From contig DATNPH010000099.1 of assembly GCA_036703315.1 (NCBI GenBank), positions 1 to 10,879 on the forward strand: a stretch of DNA of 10,879 nucleotides, given 5' to 3'. This DNA comes from DATNPH01 sp036703315. GTDB lineage: Bacteria > Cyanobacteriota > Cyanobacteriia > Cyanobacteriales > Coleofasciculaceae. Each line of letters begins with the position of its first letter. Position 1 is the stretch's first letter. The notes under the pieces were generated by a model. It saw only the letters and a program-made list of their open reading frames with translations. It was not told the DNA's origin and made no database searches. This document shows positions 1 through 5,852 of the stretch, one piece after another. The translations under genes and the position numbers were made by a program.

Positions 1-711
1 CTTTTACATCAAGGTTTGGTAGACGAGACTAGCGATGGCTACCGAATCCTGAAGCTCAACAAACTTAGCTGGGAAATACTGCGAAGTCAACGTCCTGTTC
101 ACATTGCCATAACCGAAACACCAGCAACTAAGGCTTTGGCAGATATTAATCCCAGAGGTGCTGAAGTAGAAATTCTGTTTGAACGACTGCGAAAGTTGCG
201 TAAACAGCTAGCAGATGCCCAATCTGTTCCTCCTTATGTTGTCTTTGCAGATTCCAGTCTCAGGTTAATGGCGCAGCAGCAACCTCAAACTATTGAAACT
301 TTTGCTGAAATTTCCGGCGTCGGCACTCATAAACTCACTCAATATGGTGACAAATTTGTTTCAGAAATCCGCGCCTTTTGCGAGGAACAAAAACTGCCAG
401 TACCTCTGCCTTCAAGCACGCATATGGTGACACTGCAATTCTACCAGCAAGGCTTGAGCATTGAAGAAATTGCCCAGAAACGCGGTTTTACTCCTCGCAC
501 AATTGTGACCCATCTGAGTGAGTTGTTGGAGATGAAACAGCCAGTAGATATAGATCGGCTAGTCTCTCCGGAACAGCAAAAGCTGATACTTCAAGCGATT
601 CAAACTGTGGGTGCTGAGTCGCTCAAAACTATTCGCGAACATCTGGGAGAAGAATACGGTTACGAAGAAATTCAACTAGTGCGATCGTGGTGGCGACGGG
701 AAAAGACTTGA
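1..711 (+). CDS. recQ: ATP-dependent DNA helicase RecQ, C-terminal part (5' end outside window)
   Basis: The reading frame is open to the left edge, so the helicase motor domains lie outside the window and the TTG at 16 is only an internal codon. What remains begins at the end of the RQC winged helix (LLHQGLVDETSDGY, then LKLNKLSWEILR). A full HRDC domain follows, from about LFERLRKLRKQLA to VSEIRAFCEEQ, with the typical helix ISGVGTHKLTQYGDKF. The last 95 or so residues form the RecQ C-terminal helix-turn-helix extension (GLSIEEIAQKRGFTPRTIVTHL). RecQ unwinds DNA 3' to 5' during recombination and fork repair; RQC and HRDC help bind structured DNA. The gene converges on the DUF262 gene with 69 bp between stop codons, and I see no clear terminator there. 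Family assignment is secure; only the missing N-terminus is untested. Confidence 0.93.
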   Translation, partial: LLHQGLVDETSDGYRILKLNKLSWEILRSQRPVHIAITETPATKALADINPRGAEVEILFERLRKLRKQLADAQSVPPYVVFADSSLRLMAQQQPQTIETFAEISGVGTHKLTQYGDKFVSEIRAFCEEQKLPVPLPSSTHMVTLQFYQQGLSIEEIAQKRGFTPRTIVTHLSELLEMKQPVDIDRLVSPEQQKLILQAIQTVGAESLKTIREHLGEEYGYEEIQLVRSWWRREKT

Positions 712-780
712 TCCTGGCGGTTACGAGATTTACGCGCTCCCGATGTTTCGTTTTGCTAAAGTAATTGTTCAGTACGTCGC

Positions 781-2925
781 TTAAATTAAATCTTCGCACT
801 TGAGGATAGAGCAATCCTTCTGTGGATAATAAAGTTTCGTTTCTGGATTATATTTCCATCCGAATCCGAGATCGTCCTTTTGTCTAGTCCACTCACAAAA
901 TTCATAGATCGATTTCGAGTACTTGTCCCGCCGTCTCTGAATAGTTGTAGAATTAGTTTTCAAGCGCTCCGCTAGTTCTTTCTGATTGAGTGGCTTACTA
1001 AGTCTTTCTGGTAGATTGTCTGGAGCAACACCTGTAGATGGTTTGCTTTTAGTGCCAGTAGTTATTTCAGCCAAGTCTAACCTGCTAGTACTCCAGACTT
1101 CTTCAGCAATCTGCTGATACAGCATTTGTCGTTCATCAATATCGTTTTTGCTTAACTGCGTATGAGGCTTAAAAGCTAAACCGCTACGCCTTACATAATC
1201 CAAAAAGGGTGGATCATTTTCGTAACATACAGGGTGTAGAGACTGAGCTAGTAAATTCTCTTTTAAGTAATTCACTAGTTTTTGTGTATATGGTTTATCT
1301 TTCAGACTTTTATTAACAGAATGAGGCAGTAATACTAGAGCACCAATTTTATTACGATACTCATCAAATTCCTCAGAAGAGCTAAAGCCTGATGGATTTT
1401 CACATTTATCATACCCATCCGGTAAATTATGCTCAATTTCATACATATATCTGCTACTCTTAAGCTTTGACAAATATTTTTGAACATTAGATGATTTTCC
1501 ACTTTTTATTTCAACATGATGGGTAATACGCACTAAAAAGTGTCGGACAAAGGCTTTGCTGCCCTTGCCCATACCAAAACTAGTTAAACCTTCAAAATTT
1601 AATTGTATATTTATCAGTTTTTCTTTTAAATAAGCTCCAAGCTGGAAAATACTCAACTCACGTATATCTAAAACTGTATCAAATACTGAATTCTCTAGTT
1701 TATTTCTATGTGTGCTTTCGTTATTAATCTTATGTAGGAAAATATAAATATCTAAGTATCCTGAAACTAACTTAATTTTATTGTTTACCTCTGTCAAACT
1801 ATCTCTTTCACTAAAAGGGGCTAGCAATAAAATATCTTGTAGAGTGAACCCATTAAGAGCATTGTAATAAACATAGTCATCATCATTAACTAAACTCTTA
1901 GAACGGTTTTTAATCTCAATATAATAGTTAGAAAATTTACTAAATTTATCGGTAATAAAATTATAAAAGTCAATTGATTTCTCCAGTTTTAAATAATCCT
2001 TTTCTTCTTGAACCCACAGATGATAAGCTTGGTTAATTCTTTCGTAATCTTTGACAGGCTCTCCCCCACTTTTTTTCTTTGCGCGGGCATACCTTGCTTT
2101 AAGCCAAGTTTTAAAGAAATCAGCGGCTTTACCCTCACCTATACCTTCTAGTTTACTTATTTGCTCTTTCCACGTATTTTCAGCATTTGATCGAAGCTCT
2201 GAATCTTCAATTTTTGATAGTAAAAATCCTTTAAGTATATCTGTATTAGTGGGCAGCTTACCTCGATTATTTATACTATCAAATATTGCATACCCATCCT
2301 CACGGGAAGGAGCTATTATTTCAACTACTTCTACATTAAAAATCAGCCATTCAATAAAGTAAGGAATAGCTTTTTCTTCTAATAAATTCGGAAAGTATTG
2401 CTCAATATCACTATAGCAACCTATGATGTTACGTGCTAGTTCTGAATCGGAAAGCTTTTCACATTGCTCTTCTTTATCATTGAAAAGTACATCTAAACAA
2501 CTACTAACTTCCTGGATGTCAAGATTGAAAGAAAGTTTTCCAGCTCTAACTGAATGAATTAACTTCGTAATATCTTCAACTATATATTCGCTGTTGATAG
2601 CTTTATAACGTTTATGTAAATAAATTAGTAGTAAAGTCAAAGAAGTTAGACGTTGAAGTCCGTCAATTATATACATCCCTGTTGTACTGTAAGCTTCGCA
2701 AATTATGATGGAGCCAATAAAATAATAATCATGACTCTGAACCTGCTTTGGCTCACCTGTCTCTTCATGACTCAATAAAAACTTATTTTGGAGATCGTCT
2801 AGTAGTTCCCTAATCTCTTTTGTCTGCCACTCATATCCTCGCTGATAGTAGTCCGTAGTAAATTTTTTACTAAGTACATCTCTTAATTTTCGTGGATAAG
2901 CTTGTATTACCAGATTTTCACTCAT
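781..2925 (-). CDS. DUF262-DUF1524 (GmrSD-like) nuclease with C-terminal helix-turn-helix
   Basis: This 714-residue protein has the layout of single-chain GmrSD-type, modification-dependent restriction enzymes. The N-terminal DUF262 (ParB/Srx-like, nucleotide-binding) spans about residues 12-240, with YQRGYEW at 27-33, YFIGSII at 68-74, the DGxQR motif at 88-92 and FDSINNRGKLP at 215-225. A long helical middle leads to DUF1524, an HNH-type nuclease domain, at about 485-565, with EIEH at 496-499, LLPHSVN at 532-538 and K549. Residues 645-670 (LNQKELAERLKTNSTTIQRR) form a predicted helix-turn-helix, followed by a GW-Y-P-ET-YYP tail, an addition I do not know as standard for GmrSD. Two motif changes stand out: DGLQR for DGQQR, and GAL for GNL in the HNH region. 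The ATG at 2925 has AAGAG about 8 nt upstream and overlaps the preceding small gene by 8 bp. The gene is AT-rich and lacks HIP1, suggesting transfer. The defence role is inferred from family. Confidence 0.85.
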   Translation of the reverse strand: MSENLVIQAYPRKLRDVLSKKFTTDYYQRGYEWQTKEIRELLDDLQNKFLLSHEETGEPKQVQSHDYYFIGSIIICEAYSTTGMYIIDGLQRLTSLTLLLIYLHKRYKAINSEYIVEDITKLIHSVRAGKLSFNLDIQEVSSCLDVLFNDKEEQCEKLSDSELARNIIGCYSDIEQYFPNLLEEKAIPYFIEWLIFNVEVVEIIAPSREDGYAIFDSINNRGKLPTNTDILKGFLLSKIEDSELRSNAENTWKEQISKLEGIGEGKAADFFKTWLKARYARAKKKSGGEPVKDYERINQAYHLWVQEEKDYLKLEKSIDFYNFITDKFSKFSNYYIEIKNRSKSLVNDDDYVYYNALNGFTLQDILLLAPFSERDSLTEVNNKIKLVSGYLDIYIFLHKINNESTHRNKLENSVFDTVLDIRELSIFQLGAYLKEKLINIQLNFEGLTSFGMGKGSKAFVRHFLVRITHHVEIKSGKSSNVQKYLSKLKSSRYMYEIEHNLPDGYDKCENPSGFSSSEEFDEYRNKIGALVLLPHSVNKSLKDKPYTQKLVNYLKENLLAQSLHPVCYENDPPFLDYVRRSGLAFKPHTQLSKNDIDERQMLYQQIAEEVWSTSRLDLAEITTGTKSKPSTGVAPDNLPERLSKPLNQKELAERLKTNSTTIQRRRDKYSKSIYEFCEWTRQKDDLGFGWKYNPETKLYYPQKDCSILKCEDLI

Positions 2926-3088
2926 GTTTGTACTCTTTTAAAGTTTTTATAAACTTTCGGAACTTGGTCTGTCTGTTATAGCCATCATCCAAATGACCAA
3001 TGACTCTAGTAATCCGAGATTTGTCAACAACTTGAATCTGTTCGCAAAGAACTAATAAAACCACGTCTCCCCGTGCAACTGCTATCAC
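2918..3088 (-). pseudogene. PemK/MazF-type toxin with large in-frame internal deletion (56 codons left)
   Basis: The frame starts at a GTG (3088-3086) that overlaps the antitoxin stop by 4 nt (GTGA), the usual arrangement of type II antitoxin-toxin pairs. It opens MIAVARGDVVLL, the first strand of PemK/MazF toxins. It then passes directly into VLCEQIQVVDKSRITRVIGHL, which resembles the C-terminal part of the same family (LCEQ, then D-R-IG-L). About 50 residues of the usual 105-115 are missing between them, including the region with the conserved RP and ribonuclease core, yet the frame is intact. It ends at a TGA (2920-2918) that overlaps the ATG of the DUF262 gene by 8 bp. I therefore call it a broken toxin still read through, which may couple translation from the antitoxin to the nuclease. 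A functional miniprotein cannot be excluded. Confidence 0.65.
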
Positions 3089-3312
3089 TGAATCTCTCCA
3101 CGAGCAAGACGTTCTTCATACTCTTCTAAATTCGGCAAGTAGTCAGAGAAGCCCGACTCAGCGAGTTCCATCGCTTCAGTAAACTGCGCCCATGATGCAG
3201 CACGAGTACTGTCACGTCTCATCAGCAGGAACTCTACAAAGTCCTTCACTTCCTGGACAAGCGGCTCCGGCAGTTGGCGAATCTTCGCTATGGTTTCCTC
3301 ATGCACACTCAT
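3085..3312 (-). CDS. Type II antitoxin, VapB/DUF2281-like
   Basis: This 75-residue acidic protein begins MSVHEETIAKIRQLPEPLVQEV and continues KDFVEFLLMRR, the helical 'I-LPE-L--EV-DFVEFL' pattern of the DUF2281/VapB antitoxins that pair with PIN or PemK/MazF toxins in cyanobacteria. The C-terminal half (AMELAESGFSDYLPNLEEYEERLARGE) is the acidic, probably disordered stretch that in this class wraps the toxin. An AGAGAAG ribosome binding site sits about 6 nt before the ATG. The stop overlaps the GTG of the deleted toxin gene. With that toxin gutted, this looks like an orphan antitoxin, able either to repress its own promoter or to neutralise a related toxin elsewhere. No separate DNA-binding motif is obvious. 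Family call good, partner inferred from position. Confidence 0.75.
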   Translation of the reverse strand: MSVHEETIAKIRQLPEPLVQEVKDFVEFLLMRRDSTRAASWAQFTEAMELAESGFSDYLPNLEEYEERLARGEIQ

Positions 3313-3431
3313 CTGTACTTCTCTTCTTGCTTAACTTGACGTAGTGCTGTGATGTACCAATAGCATATCCAAAAGTAGCTGAGTATGAGGGAGGGCGCTT
3401 TAGCAAAGTAACTTCAAAAGGCGCTCGCCTC

Positions 3432-3466
3432 TTCACCCTCACCCACATCTTTCACAAAATCAGCGA
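3432..3466. repeat. Dispersed intergenic repeat, copy 1 (CACCC...TTCACAAAAT)
   Basis: A 35-bp stretch with ACCCTCACC, then CTTTCACAAAATCAGC, recurs in degenerate form at 4776-4810 (ACCCTCACC, then CTTCACAAAATAAGC). Both lie just downstream of minus- or plus-strand genes in non-coding DNA and both follow a CTTCAAAA-GCG segment (3412 and 4734). Two copies within 1.4 kb suggest a genome-wide dispersed repeat. I see no hairpin or T-run, so a terminator role is not supported. Confidence 0.5.
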
Positions 3467-3491
3467 TTCGCTCCCTGTCCAGATTAGAGGT

Positions 3492-3707
3492 TCAGTTTTC
3501 TTGTTTTTGTCCTTTTGCCAAGTCATCTAGTGTGAAATGCAGAAGGTCACACAACGCTTGGGTCTGTACAGGGTAGAGTTTGGGAATGTGCCTATCTGTT
3601 TCCCAATTGATCACCGTAGACTCTACAACATCACAAGCTTTGGCAACTTGCAAGCGAGTTAAACCTAAACTTTCACGTCGTTCCCGTAACATTTGACCTA
3701 GCGTCAT
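3492..3707 (-). CDS. XRE-family HTH transcriptional regulator, cassette copy A
   Basis: This 71-residue protein is almost entirely one Cro/C1-type helix-turn-helix: MTLGQMLRERRESLGLTRLQ, then VAKACDVVESTVINWETDRH, then IPKLYPVQTQALCDLLHFTLDDLA. The recognition helix is around ESTVINWE. Single-domain proteins of this kind usually bind DNA as dimers and repress their own promoter and a neighbour's. It is divergent from the 74-residue gene, sharing the region 3708-3874 with an evident operator. The ATG at 3707 has GGGA about 8 nt upstream. Its relative at 6144-6356 keeps RHIPKLYP, ALCDLL and DDLA but differs through most of the first 35 residues, including the recognition helix, so the two probably read different operators. 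It has no toxin-like partner that I recognise. Confidence 0.88.
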   Translation of the reverse strand: MTLGQMLRERRESLGLTRLQVAKACDVVESTVINWETDRHIPKLYPVQTQALCDLLHFTLDDLAKGQKQEN

Positions 3708-3729
3708 TATTCATCCCGTCAGTATTTTC

Positions 3730-3778
3730 AGTTGTCTATATATACTTAGTTGACTATATGTAGGGGATATCCTACTGT
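3730..3778 (+). promoter_or_regulatory. Promoter of the 74-aa gene A with overlapping operator repeats
   Basis: A -35 box TTGACT (3750-3755) and a weak -10 TACTGT (3773-3778) are 17 bp apart, exactly aligned with the better promoter of copy B. An alternative TTGTCT (3732-3737) with TATATG (3755-3760) is also 17 bp apart. Two direct 16-mers, AGTTGTCTATATATAC (3730-3745) and AGTTGACTATATGTAG (3748-3763), agree at 13 of 16 positions with starts 18 bp apart and cover both -35 boxes. This is the expected position for binding of the adjacent XRE protein. Inferred from layout and comparison of the two copies. Confidence 0.5.
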
Positions 3779-3808
3779 AGGTGTACGTGCATTCTGCACG
3801 CAGTTGGA

Positions 3809-3842
3809 AGCCAGTCCCCGCCCTAGACAAGCTGGACTGGCT
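3809..3842 (+). promoter_or_regulatory. Leader stem-loop upstream of 74-aa gene A (covaries with copy B)
   Basis: AGCCAGTCC (3809-3817) pairs perfectly with GGACTGGCT (3834-3842) across a 16-nt loop. It lies between the predicted transcription start (near 3785) and the ribosome binding site GGAG at 3860. Copy B has the same stem with one C-G pair changed to G-C and a quite different loop, which suggests the pairing itself is kept. A smaller hairpin, CGTGCA-TTC-TGCACG, occupies 3786-3800 just before it. Confidence 0.6.
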
Positions 3843-3874
3843 CCGGCTCCAAACTCAATGGAGACAAGTTCATT

Positions 3875-4099
3875 ATGCCTTACAGAGAACGCCTTAACCC
3901 TTGGGTGCTGGTTCGCTTGCTTCCCAATATGCAACGGGTAACTGTTGGTCAGTACCGCAATCGTTCCGATGCAGACGGTCATCTACAGATTATTCGTCGC
4001 CTGATGCCTAACGCTGAATTTGTGGTGATGTTCAACCCCGACATGCTACAGCCGAAGCAAGCTGACACTCGCCCCAGAACAAGAACATCAGGTCGCTAA
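3875..4099 (+). CDS. Conserved 74-aa protein of unknown function, cassette copy A
   Basis: I recognise this as a cyanobacterial small hypothetical protein but know no function. The centre (QRVTVGQYRNRSDADGHLQI, then IRRLMPNAEFVVMFNP) suggests a strand-helix-strand fold. The tail (KQADTRPRTRTSGR) is basic and probably disordered. Net charge is positive and there is no signal peptide or membrane segment. The start is set by GGAG (3860-3863), 11 nt before ATG, with sequence identical in copy B, and coding similarity begins exactly there. Copy B differs at only 8 of 74 residues. The gene is divergent from an XRE regulator and precedes the 132-residue gene, so it is probably repressed by that regulator. 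It might be a nucleic-acid or protein-binding accessory, but nothing in the sequence proves this. Confidence 0.75.
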   Translation: MPYRERLNPWVLVRLLPNMQRVTVGQYRNRSDADGHLQIIRRLMPNAEFVVMFNPDMLQPKQADTRPRTRTSGR

Positions 4100-4121
4100 T
4101 CCTGAAAGAACCCCTCCCCAG

Positions 4122-4144
4122 CCCTCCCCTTGCTAAGGGGAGGG
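4122..4144 (+). terminator. 10-bp perfect stem with 3-nt loop after 74-aa gene A
   Basis: CCCTCCCCTT (4122-4131), loop GCT, AAGGGGAGGG (4135-4144) form a very stable hairpin 22 bp after the stop codon. There is no T-run behind it, so simple intrinsic termination is doubtful. The same stem is at 6764-6786. This CCCTCCCC/GGGGAGGG hairpin is a common type of dispersed cyanobacterial repeat. A second inverted repeat, CCCCCC (4164-4169) with GGGGGG (4178-4183), follows it. Confidence 0.5.
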
Positions 4145-4249
4145 AGCCAGATTCTTCTTACTTCCCCCCTGATTCATGGGGGGATTGAGCCGGAGATGAG
4201 AGTGAGGAGGTCTTCTATTGATTCTTGTAGAAGGTCTAATCAGGCAACC

Positions 4250-4648
4250 ATGACCATGTTATTTCGCCGCATCAAACCCTCTCAAAAGTTCCGCATCACC
4301 AAGCGCCAAATTGCCAAATTCTTGCGAATTCCTGAATCACTAATTGTAAAAGTCGAATCCTGGAATTATGTCCTGTTTGTGCATCGCCAAGATAAAGGCG
4401 GACAATTCATCAGCTATCGTCAGCTAGAGCAGTGGAAAAATGCCGTTGCCTGTCAGCTGCAAAAATGCTCCACCCAGGAACAGCTACAACACTTATGGAA
4501 TGCCATTACATTCGACCACACAAAATACAACAAGCAATACGACGATTCTATCCTCCCATTCCTAGAAAAAATCAGGTCGAAATGTCTTGAATCTATCCTC
4601 AAAGAGCCACCCAGTAGGGATGTTGTATCCTTGCCTATTTGTAGTTGA
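4250..4648 (+). CDS. Conserved 132-aa protein of unknown function, third gene of cassette A
   Basis: The frame is open back to 4130, but 4130-4249 is the non-coding hairpin flank shared with copy B, so I take the ATG at 4250 (a second ATG is at 4256). The N-terminus (KFRITKRQIAKFLRIPESLI, then VKVESWNYVLFVHRQDKGGQ and FISYRQLEQW) resembles a cyanobacterial family of short uncharacterised proteins. The first helices could be a helix-turn-helix-like unit leading to a small beta sheet. The second half is helical (LQKCSTQEQLQHLWNAI, then ILPFLEKIRSKCLESILKE). No catalytic motif, signal or membrane segment is seen. Only its last third survives in copy B (6880-6993). It follows the 74-residue gene by 150 bp and may be cotranscribed if the intervening hairpin does not terminate. 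Confidence 0.65.
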   Translation: MTMLFRRIKPSQKFRITKRQIAKFLRIPESLIVKVESWNYVLFVHRQDKGGQFISYRQLEQWKNAVACQLQKCSTQEQLQHLWNAITFDHTKYNKQYDDSILPFLEKIRSKCLESILKEPPSRDVVSLPICS

Positions 4649-4680
4649 GAAAACCTTACGCTTTTCAGTATCAAGTACAA

Positions 4681-4724
4681 GAAGCGATCGCATTTCTTCT
4701 CAATAGCTATTATGCGATCGCTTC
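4681..4724. terminator. 13-bp inverted repeat built on two HIP1 sites
   Basis: GAAGCGATCGCAT (4681-4693) and ATGCGATCGCTTC (4712-4724) are perfect reverse complements around an 18-nt loop. Each arm contains a full HIP1 octamer GCGATCGC. It lies between the convergent ends of the 132-residue gene (4648) and the HPP gene (4855), so it could act as a bidirectional terminator. The long loop and lack of a T-run make that uncertain. Confidence 0.45.
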
Positions 4725-4775
4725 CCTATCCAACTTCAAAAAGCGTTAGCAAAGCATGCCGTTAGGCTTCCCACC

Positions 4776-4810
4776 TTACCCTCACCTATATTCTTCACAA
4801 AATAAGCAAC
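4776..4810. repeat. Dispersed intergenic repeat, copy 2
   Basis: Degenerate second copy of the 3432-3466 repeat: ACCCTCACC, then CTTCACAAAATAAGC. Just beyond it, at 4831-4846, is a short tandem ACTCAGG/ACTCAGG, another element commonly scattered in cyanobacterial intergenic DNA. Confidence 0.45.
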
Positions 4811-4854
4811 CTACTCCTCAAACACTTAGCACTCAGGACTCAGGACTAACAAGC

Positions 4855-5445
4855 TTAAAGCCAGTGCTTAGGATAAGTGCGCTCTTCCGCCAGATTATTA
4901 AAGACTACAGCACACAAAACCAAAATAATTGAACCTTCAAGTGCCGGAGTGAACAAGAACTGCCAGGATGCCTTTGTCATCATCACCACCAAGGCAACAG
5001 CTCCCGAAGGCGGGTGCAAAGTTCCGGTAAGCTGCATCATCCCAATGGCAGTGGCGACAGCCATTCCCATCGCCCAAGGCGACGAACCGAAAAGATGCAG
5101 AATAATCAGGCTGACTAGAGCAGCTACGAGATTACCGCCAATCACATTACGGGGTTGAGCCAAAGGACTATCAGGTACGCCAAAGATTAATACGCTAGTG
5201 GCACCAAAGGGAGCCATGAGCAGAGGAGTATTGGTTTTCGTGCTTAGGTAAGCTGTTGCTGCTATTGCCAGGAAACTACCAAACCAACTCCAAAAAACAT
5301 GCCTGTGATGAGGTCTATCTATAGGACATGTTAGGGGACATGAACGCCACCTTCCGCGTATCTTGAACCAGTACTTTTCCCATCTCAACTGAACCTTTTT
5401 GTAGTTCAACCTGGGTAAATATTGTTTGGATAGATAACTTTTCAT
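4855..5445 (-). CDS. HPP-family membrane protein (possible nitrite transporter)
   Basis: This 196-residue integral membrane protein carries the family signature GTLHPPSGAVAL, with HPP at 144-146, and the companion motif LLMAPFGATSVLIFG at 75-89 followed by QPRNVIGGN. Hydrophobic segments lie at about 51-68, 74-92, 104-121, 126-142, 147-157 and 168-183. The first 45 residues are basic and hydrophilic, on the cytoplasmic side if the positive-inside rule holds. HPP proteins of cyanobacteria and plastids include demonstrated nitrite transporters. That role is only an inference here, because no nitrate assimilation gene is nearby and I find no GTA-N8-TAC NtcA site between 5446 and 5860. The ATG at 5445 lacks a strong ribosome binding site. 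Length and motifs look intact. Confidence 0.8.
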   Translation of the reverse strand: MKSYLSKQYLPRLNYKKVQLRWEKYWFKIRGRWRSCPLTCPIDRPHHRHVFWSWFGSFLAIAATAYLSTKTNTPLLMAPFGATSVLIFGVPDSPLAQPRNVIGGNLVAALVSLIILHLFGSSPWAMGMAVATAIGMMQLTGTLHPPSGAVALVVMMTKASWQFLFTPALEGSIILVLCAVVFNNLAEERTYPKHWL

Positions 5446-5852
5446 GAGTTTTTAACAACAGACAGTAACCGGAAGAAAATTGCTAGACAAAAATAACCTG
5501 GACAACCATCAAATTTGTAAAAATTCGAGATTTAAACCCAGTTCAGACGCCAAATAATTTTATGAAGGTTTTACTCTGGTTAAATTGATATCATTACCTT
5601 CAATGCAGCTATTTCACTCTTAAGGAAGAAGAGGTTGGCTCTGCTCATGTGCCCTTCTAGTTGTAGAAAAGTGACCCATATCTCTTAGGAAAAATTAAGA
5701 GAATTAGCAAAGTTTTAACTAATGTCATGATTTCTTAACATTACAATTAACCTTATCTTTCAACGGCTGAAAATGGAACGTATAAACTATAAAAATAGAT
5801 AATTAAAACAATAAGTTTTACTTATTAATTGAAGCCAACGTATGAAGAAAAC
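5446..5852. other. Gene-free AT-rich stretch upstream of the HPP gene
   Basis: I find no convincing open frame here in either direction; the few ATG codons lead to stops within 10 codons. Three TTAAC pentamers cluster at about 5710-5755, but their spacing (20 and 12 bp) does not fit the 11-bp pitch of cyanobacterial Pho boxes. The stretch probably holds the HPP promoter close to 5446-5500, though no box pair is good enough to name. Confidence 0.5.

Larger units (their letters stand above)
3492..4242. repeat. XRE/74-aa cassette, copy A (duplicated segment)
   Basis: This segment is matched in the same order and orientation by 6144-6879: XRE gene on minus, operator-promoter region, leader hairpin, 74-residue gene on plus, then a non-coding 3' flank with a 10-bp stem. 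The match is nearly base for base from the ribosome binding site (GGAGACAAGTTCATTATG) to GAAGGTCTAATC at the right end, but much weaker in the XRE gene and operator. Copy A continues into a third gene at 4250 that copy B has mostly lost. Confidence 0.85.

Noticed and set aside
629..814. 61-codon minus-strand frame across the recQ end and the nuclease gene end
   Set aside because: It overlaps two well-supported genes, has no ribosome binding site and its product resembles nothing.
3746..3982. Two overlapping frames (plus 3750-3941, minus 3746-3982) at the 74-aa gene start
   Set aside because: They cross the promoter, leader hairpin and conserved start of the 74-aa gene in other frames; copy B does not preserve them.
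4130..4249. 40-codon N-terminal extension of the 132-aa gene
   Set aside because: It is the hairpin-bearing 3' flank duplicated in copy B, where the same stretch is not open.
5700..5760. Possible Pho box from three TTAAC pentamers
   Set aside because: Spacings of 20 and 12 bp do not fit 11-bp tandem repeats and no phosphate gene is adjacent.
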